Assembly (NCBI RefSeq): GCF_011075055.1
Contig: NC_058146.1
Location: forward strand, 12,635,820 to 12,699,819
DNA: 64,000 nucleotides
From: Mangifera indica
Taxonomy: Eukaryota; Streptophyta; Magnoliopsida; Sapindales; Anacardiaceae
Direction: 5' to 3'
In this document: positions 58,696 to 64,000 of the stretch, in pieces
How positions within the stretch are numbered: position 1 is the stretch's first letter
Layout of the letters: each line of letters starts with the position of its first letter
Notes under the pieces: generated by a model
Databases searched by the model: none
The model's input: the letters and a program-made list of their open reading frames with translations, nothing else
What the model was told of the DNA's origin: nothing
Program-made: the position numbers and the translations under genes

Positions 58696-61600
58696 ATGTC
58701 AACAGCAAACAATATACTCCCGAAATTGATGGACTCGCATGTGCTTATTGGTCCAAATTTTAAGGATTGGCTGAGAAATCTGACCATTGTTCTCAATCTT
58801 GAAAAGTCAGCTTATGTCTTGGAGGCACCTTTACCACCAGCAGTGGACCCTGATGCCCCTGAGGTAGAGCAAAGGGCTTATGCTGAATGGGTAGATGCTG
58901 ACTTACGAGTTCGCAGTTATATGCTGGCATCAATGAACTCTGAACTTCAAACTCGGTTTGAGAACGTGAAGAGTGCGTATGAAATTATCACTACTTTAAG
59001 ACAATTATATAGTGAAAATGCTCGAGTGAAGGAATATAATTTGATGACTTCACTATTCAGCATGCGGCTTAGGGAGGGCATTTCCCCAGATGATCATGTT
59101 ATTAAAATGATTAATAAGGCTGGGGAGTTACAAGTTATGGGCACAGATTTGCCGCATAATGTTCGGGTGAGTTTGATTCTCCATTCACTCCCTTCAACTT
59201 TTAAGTCGTTTATTACAAATTATAATCTCAATAGGATTGAGCGCACTCTCCCTGATCTTCTCAATGATATTCAAGAATTTTACAACAATGAGAAGAAAGG
59301 GAAAACACCAGCTGAGTTGCTAGCTACTTTTGCCACGAGAGGCAAAAAGAGGCAAGCTCAAAAGCCTTGGTGGAGAGGTTCACAGATGGGATCTGGTGGA
59401 CCAAAAGTACAAAGAAAGGGTTTTAAGAAAACCACTGCCAGACCTTCTAGGATGAAGGGTTTTGGCATTGGCACAGCACGTTCTCAGCCTCCACGACCAT
59501 CTGTTCCACAGAAAGAAAAGAAGCAAGAGAAGAGCAATTGCTTTTATTGCAACCAAGAGGGGCATTGGAAGAGGAACTGCCCTCTATACCTTGATGATCT
59601 GAGAAAAAGCAAAGCAGGTACATATCAGTGTTATGTAATTGAATTTGAATTAAATGTTACTTCAAACATTGATTCCTGGATATTAGATTCTGCTGCAACT
59701 TCACATGTTCGTGCTTGTTTACAGCATCTGCAGAATAGTTCTGCCTTGAGACGTGATGAGATCACACTGAGACTAGCCAATGGGACACGAGTTTCCGCAG
59801 AGGTTATAGGTGTATGTAGTGTACAGTTACCTACTAGGCATGTAATAACTTTGTATAAAACTTTGTATTTTGCTAATGCCACCAGGAATATCATCTCTAT
59901 CCCAGTTTTGTGTAAAAAAGGTTATCAATTTACCTTTAATGGGAATGAATGTCAAATTTATTTTGGAAATAAATTAGTAGGAAATGCTATCAATACAAAT
60001 GGTTTGTATGTGGTAGAGCTTGATTTACATAGCACTATGTATTCAAAATCATCTAAAAGAACTAGGGAACATATAAATCCAATAGTTCTATGGCATCACA
60101 GATTTGGTCATATTGGAGAGGATCGGATTCGACAATTAGGAGAAAGTGAACTTTTAGGTTCATTGGGTTCAGAACCCTATCCTACTTGTGAATCTTGTCT
60201 TCGAGGAAAAATGATCAAGCTTCCATTTAAGAATAAAGGGGAGCGAGCCAAAAATATATTAGAGTTGATACACACTGATGTGTGTGGCCCCTTTAATGAA
60301 ATGGGCCGAGGAGGTTTTTCATACTTCATTACCTTTATCGATGATTATTCTCGATATGGGTATTTGTATTTAATGAAATACAAATCTGAAGCTTTTGAAA
60401 AGTTCAGAGAGTTTCAAAAGGAAGTAGAAAACCAGACTGGGAAGAATATTAAAGTTTTACGTTCAGATCGTGGAGGTGAATACTTGAGTACAGAATTCCA
60501 GGAGTTCTTAAGAGACAAAGGAATACTATCTCAGTTGACTCCGCCATTCACACCACAGCATAATGGTGTGTCTGAACGGAGAAATCGTACTTTATTAGAT
60601 ATGGTACTATCTATGATGAGTTTTACTGATTTGCCAGTTTATTTATGGGGATATGCTCTTCAAACAGCACTGCATGTGTTGAATAAAGCCCCATCGAAGT
60701 CCATTCGAAAGACACCATACGAATTATGGTATGAGAGACTTCCAAGTGTAAACTACCTGAAAATCTGGGGATGTCCTGCATTTGTCAAAGTAGTTAGAAC
60801 TGATAAATTGGAGTCCCGAGCAGAAAAGGGTCGGTTTATCGGGTATCTAAAAGAAAGTTTAGGATATTATTTCTACTTTCACTCTGATCAAAGAATTATG
60901 GTCAGTAGAAATGCACATTTTCTTGAGAAAGAGTTCTTAGAGGAAAGTGGTGCAGGAAGGAAAATTGTGCTCTAAGAAGAGTCTGAAGAGCCCGTAACCG
61001 AGCCTATTCAGGTAAATCCTCCAGGTATACAATCACCTATACCAACTACAACGGCTCAAATACGAAAGTCTGTTAGAGTGTCTCGACCTCCCGAGAGATA
61101 TGGATTTCTGACAGAAAGAGATTTTGAATCTCTTCTAATGGGAGAAACTGAGCATCTAGAGGATCCAAAAACTTACCAAGAGGCGATATTGGATATTGAC
61201 TCTGGTAGATGGCTAGAGGCAATGAATTCAGAAATTGAATCTATGAATGTCAATCAAGTATAGACGCTCATTGATCCACCTGATGGAATAGTTCCGATCG
61301 GATGTAAATGGATCTTCAAGAGAAAAATTGGCAAGGATGGAAAAGTTGAAACTTATAAAGCTCGATTGGTAGCTAAAGGTTATACTCAAAAACAAAGGTT
61401 GGATTATGAGGAGACCTTTTCACCAGTCGCGATGCTTAAATCCATCAGAATTCTCCTAGCCATCGCAGGACACTATGATTATGAGATATGGCAGATGGAT
61501 GTTAAAATTGCTTTTCTCAATGGGTATATTGAGGAAAATATCTATATGGAGCAGCCAATCGGTTTTGTATCCGCTACCGAGAGGCATAAAGTGTGCAAAC

Positions 61601-62739
61601 TACATCGATCTATATATGGATTAAAACAAGCTTCAAGAAGCTGGAATATTCGATTTGATGAAACAATTCGAGTATTCGGTTTTATTAAAAATCCGGATGA
61701 GCCGTGTGTTTATAAATTGGATAGAGATAAAATTGTCGTTTTCCTAGTCTTGTATGTAGATGACATATTATTAATTGGAAACGACATTGGCACTATGACT
61801 GACGTTAAGCTATGGTTAGCGAAATCTTTTTCCATGAAGGATCTTGGAGAAGCAACCTATATTCTAGGTATTCGCATCTATAGAGATAGAGCGAAAGGAT
61901 TAATAGGTTTATCTCAAAAGTTGTACATAGAGAAAGTGTTGAAACGCTTTCACATGCAAGACTCTAAGAGAGGTCTATTACCGTTTCCTCATGGAACACA
62001 TCTATCAAAAGATATGTGTCCAAAGACTGATGAGGAACGACAACGAATGTGTGAGGTGCCATATGCTTCGGCAGTAGGTAGTCTCATGTATGCCATGTTA
62101 TGTACACGACCCGACATTGCTTTTGCAGTTAGTGCAGTAAGCAAATATCAGTCAAATCCTGGAGAAAGACACTGGACAACAGTAAAAGCCATCTTGAAGT
62201 ATTTGAGAAGGACCAAAGAGTTGATATTAGGTTATGGGGGTTCAGAGTTAACACTCAAAGGATACTCAGATTCTGATTTTCAGTCAGATGTAGACGATAG
62301 AAAGTCTATGTCTGCATTTATTTTTGTTTGTAATGGAGGTGCAGTTAGTTGGAAAAGTGCTAAACAATCGACTACTGCAGACTCTACTACAGAAGCTGAG
62401 TATATTGCCGCTTCAGAAGCTGCAAAAGAAGCTGTTTGGATACGTAAATTCACCACAGAGTTGGGCGTGGTTCCTCAGATGAGTCAACCAGTAATTCTAT
62501 TCTGTGACAATACTGGTGCCATTGCACAGGCAAAGGAACCAAGAGCACATCAAAAGTCAAAACATGTTCAACGAAAATATCACATCTTGAGAGAATTCGT
62601 TGGAGCTGGAGATATTGTCATTCAGAAGATTGCTTCGGCAGACAATCTTGCAGATCCACTAACTAAAGCACTGACGCAAAAACTGTTGGACCAGCATCTA
62701 GAGAAGATGGGCATTAGGTACTACAGCGATTGGCTTTAG
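58696..62739 (+). pseudogene. Ty1/copia gag-pol polyprotein with two in-frame stops
   Basis: One continuous frame of 1,348 codons, interrupted only by TAA at 60973 (after GRKIVL) and TAG at 61261 (where Trp is usual, VNQ-V-W-TLI). Domains: gag (about 1-250) with UBN2-type sequence; zinc knuckle C282-C285-H290-C295; protease ILDSAATSHV with Asp331; integrase finger WHHRFGHIGEDR ... CESC, catalytic Asp528, Asp591 and Glu627 (the last two 35 residues apart); integrase C-terminal GRFIGYLKESLGYYF; RT IWQMDVKIAFLNGY and YVDDILLIGND (codons 1020-1023, intact); RNase H with SDSDF, TEAEYIAASEA and LFCDNTGAI. Catalytic residues are all intact, so decay is recent. Gag, protease and integrase could still be made from the first 759 codons; RT and RNase H could not without readthrough. 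Confidence 0.95.
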
Positions 62740-62742
62740 TGC

Positions 62743-62755
62743 AAGTGGGAGTTTT
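62743..62755 (+). other. Polypurine tract of the young copia
   Basis: AAGTGGGAGTTTT lies directly before the 3' LTR start. Confidence 0.85.
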
Positions 62756-64000
62756 TGTTAGAATATGCCCTAAAAACCAATCGCTTTAATTGGTTTTGAG
62801 GGTTGTATATCTTGCATATACATTATTAATAAAAGAAAAGTTCTGTTATACTTCACATGTTTTCAACGTTACTTATATATATGTTGTAGTTGTATATTAC
62901 ATCTATGTTAACTACATGCATACGACATGTGAAAGGTCCTGATGAGTTTTAATAAACGTCATCAAATCGTTCCCTACATAGGCAATCTGTTTGGGCAATA
63001 GTATTGCATAGTGGGTGTGTGTTATATCACCACAGTATATCAATGGATGATATTAGACATGGTGGATATACACATAGGTAAACAATGGAACCATTTGATG
63101 GTTAGAGAATTGATCAAAGGTTATTTTATTATATTGTTTATCGAACGTGACCGCTGAACGATGATCACATGGGCATTAATATGTAGTCAATGATACATCG
63201 TGAATCATACTAGTGTATAGATCCTTTGACTTGAGATATCATAGTTGTGCTTCGTTCCGGAACATATGGTTCATACGGTGTATACCACAAAGCTAATCAT
63301 GTCTCGTTCAGAAGCCGTTTTGATCATATGTTGCTTGAGCGAGAGGACAAGTGATGATCATACAAGGATCCGTCAGCTCGACTGCTCCCGAGTTCCCATA
63401 CGAATATCAAGAAACATGAAAATCTAAAACACTGGCCAGTGTAGATAAAAGACCACAAGAAAAGAGTTTCGATGTGGCACGTTATGATGTATTACCTGAT
63501 ATTCGAAAAGATTAAATATTGGATTTTGACATTCCATGAATCCAAGCTTAATCGGGATGTAATGATGGAGGGATTGGACTACATGGTAAGTGTGAGTAAG
63601 AAAGTTTCATTTGATATTATGTGAAGCTTGCATTTCATTGTGATGTAGGGGTCATGGGACATTGCTAGATGATACCACATGATCAGTGGGAGCTTCATTT
63701 TGTAGCGGAAAATGAAGTATATCAGTTAACGACAGTTTTAGGTTATATAATGATATAATGAAACGTATCATCCGATATGGGGCCCACGACTACGTCACTA
63801 TGAACCTTGAAGGTCACACCTATATTTCAAGGAAGAAAATGGTATTATGAAGCTGAAAATATTTATCCATGGTGGGCTAGCACTTTCCGAGGATAAAAAA
63901 TTGTGCTTTTCGAATAAGATTCGGAAAAGGGGCAAAATTGTCATTTTACACCTTTCAAATTGTTTAGAAAGTTAAAATGATTAATTTTGGGCATAAATGA
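62756..64000 (+). repeat. 3' LTR of the young copia (truncated by the window)
   Basis: Starts TGTTAGAATATGCCC and matches the 5' LTR nearly base for base; about 384 bp should remain outside the window. Confidence 0.95.

Larger units (their letters stand above)
54916..64000 (+). mobile_element. Young Ty1/copia retrotransposon (3' end outside window)
   Basis: Complete 5' LTR, primer site, leader, single gag-pol frame and polypurine tract, and 1,245 bp of 3' LTR. Comparing 54916-56162 with 62756-64000 by eye gives 8 substitutions and one 2-bp difference in a TA run, about 0.6%. The polyprotein frame is unbroken by frameshifts but has two in-frame stops. It inserted in the RT region of a SIRE-like copy. 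The 5-bp target sequence on the left is GAACC; the right copy is outside the window. Confidence 0.95.

Overview
This is plant nuclear DNA, most likely from a eudicot. It is strongly AT-rich, has GT-AG introns, and carries one recognisable host gene followed by about 60 kb of nested, mostly decayed transposable elements. The host gene, on the minus strand at 1001-2850, is a two-exon ortholog of the AGC-VIII protein kinase PINOID (PID), which controls polar auxin transport. Its leader (2851-3250) has a TATA-like box, a CT-rich tract and upstream ORFs, one of which overlaps the PID start codon. No other host gene is supported.

Region by region. 3260-7971 is intergenic, with an imperfect duplication (4039-4314 / 4505-4780) and a ruined Mutator-type transposase (4948-6500). 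7972-13756 is a 3'-truncated Ty3/Gypsy element: a 2.86 kb LTR, a tRNA-iMet primer site and a decayed gag-pol. 13757-25817 is a minus-strand Ty1/copia LTR split by a complete 10.4 kb SIRE/Maximus-like copia element (14140-24545, TSD CACTG), whose gag is in turn interrupted by a hAT remnant (21021-22372). From 25818 to about 49090 runs an old plus-strand copia element in three pieces. Its first interruption is an 11.3 kb Mutator-like element (26189-37497, 9-bp TSD TTTTTATTA). Its second is a minus-strand copia element (38437-46300), which carries a solo-LTR-like insertion (44347-45895, TSD TGGAT) in its own LTR. 49091-50489 is LTR-like debris. 50490-54915 is the 3' part of a second SIRE-like minus-strand element. 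It is broken by a young plus-strand copia element that starts at 54916 and runs off the window at 64000.

The most interesting unit is the 11.3 kb Mutator-like element. It holds two convergent genes, a Ulp1/SENP-like cysteine protease (C48, with a DUF1985-like N-terminal part) on the plus strand and a mudrA transposase on the minus strand, so the protease occupies the position of the second gene of MuDR. Each gene lies behind a tandemly amplified promoter block (two copies at the left end, three at the right). Between promoter and coding exons each arm has a ~119-bp minisatellite, in inverted orientation relative to the other arm, and every unit contains splice-acceptor-like and donor-like motifs. 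Both genes now carry in-frame stops.

Relative ages can be read from the nesting. The 54916-64000 copia is the youngest (8 substitutions and one 2-bp indel across 1,245 bp of LTR, counted by eye). The SIRE-like element is older (a few percent LTR divergence). The outer copia fragments and the Gypsy element are oldest and riddled with stops. No element in the window appears able to make a full set of proteins. No rRNA genes, tRNA genes or CRISPR arrays were seen; tRNA-like strings are retrotransposon primer-binding sites.
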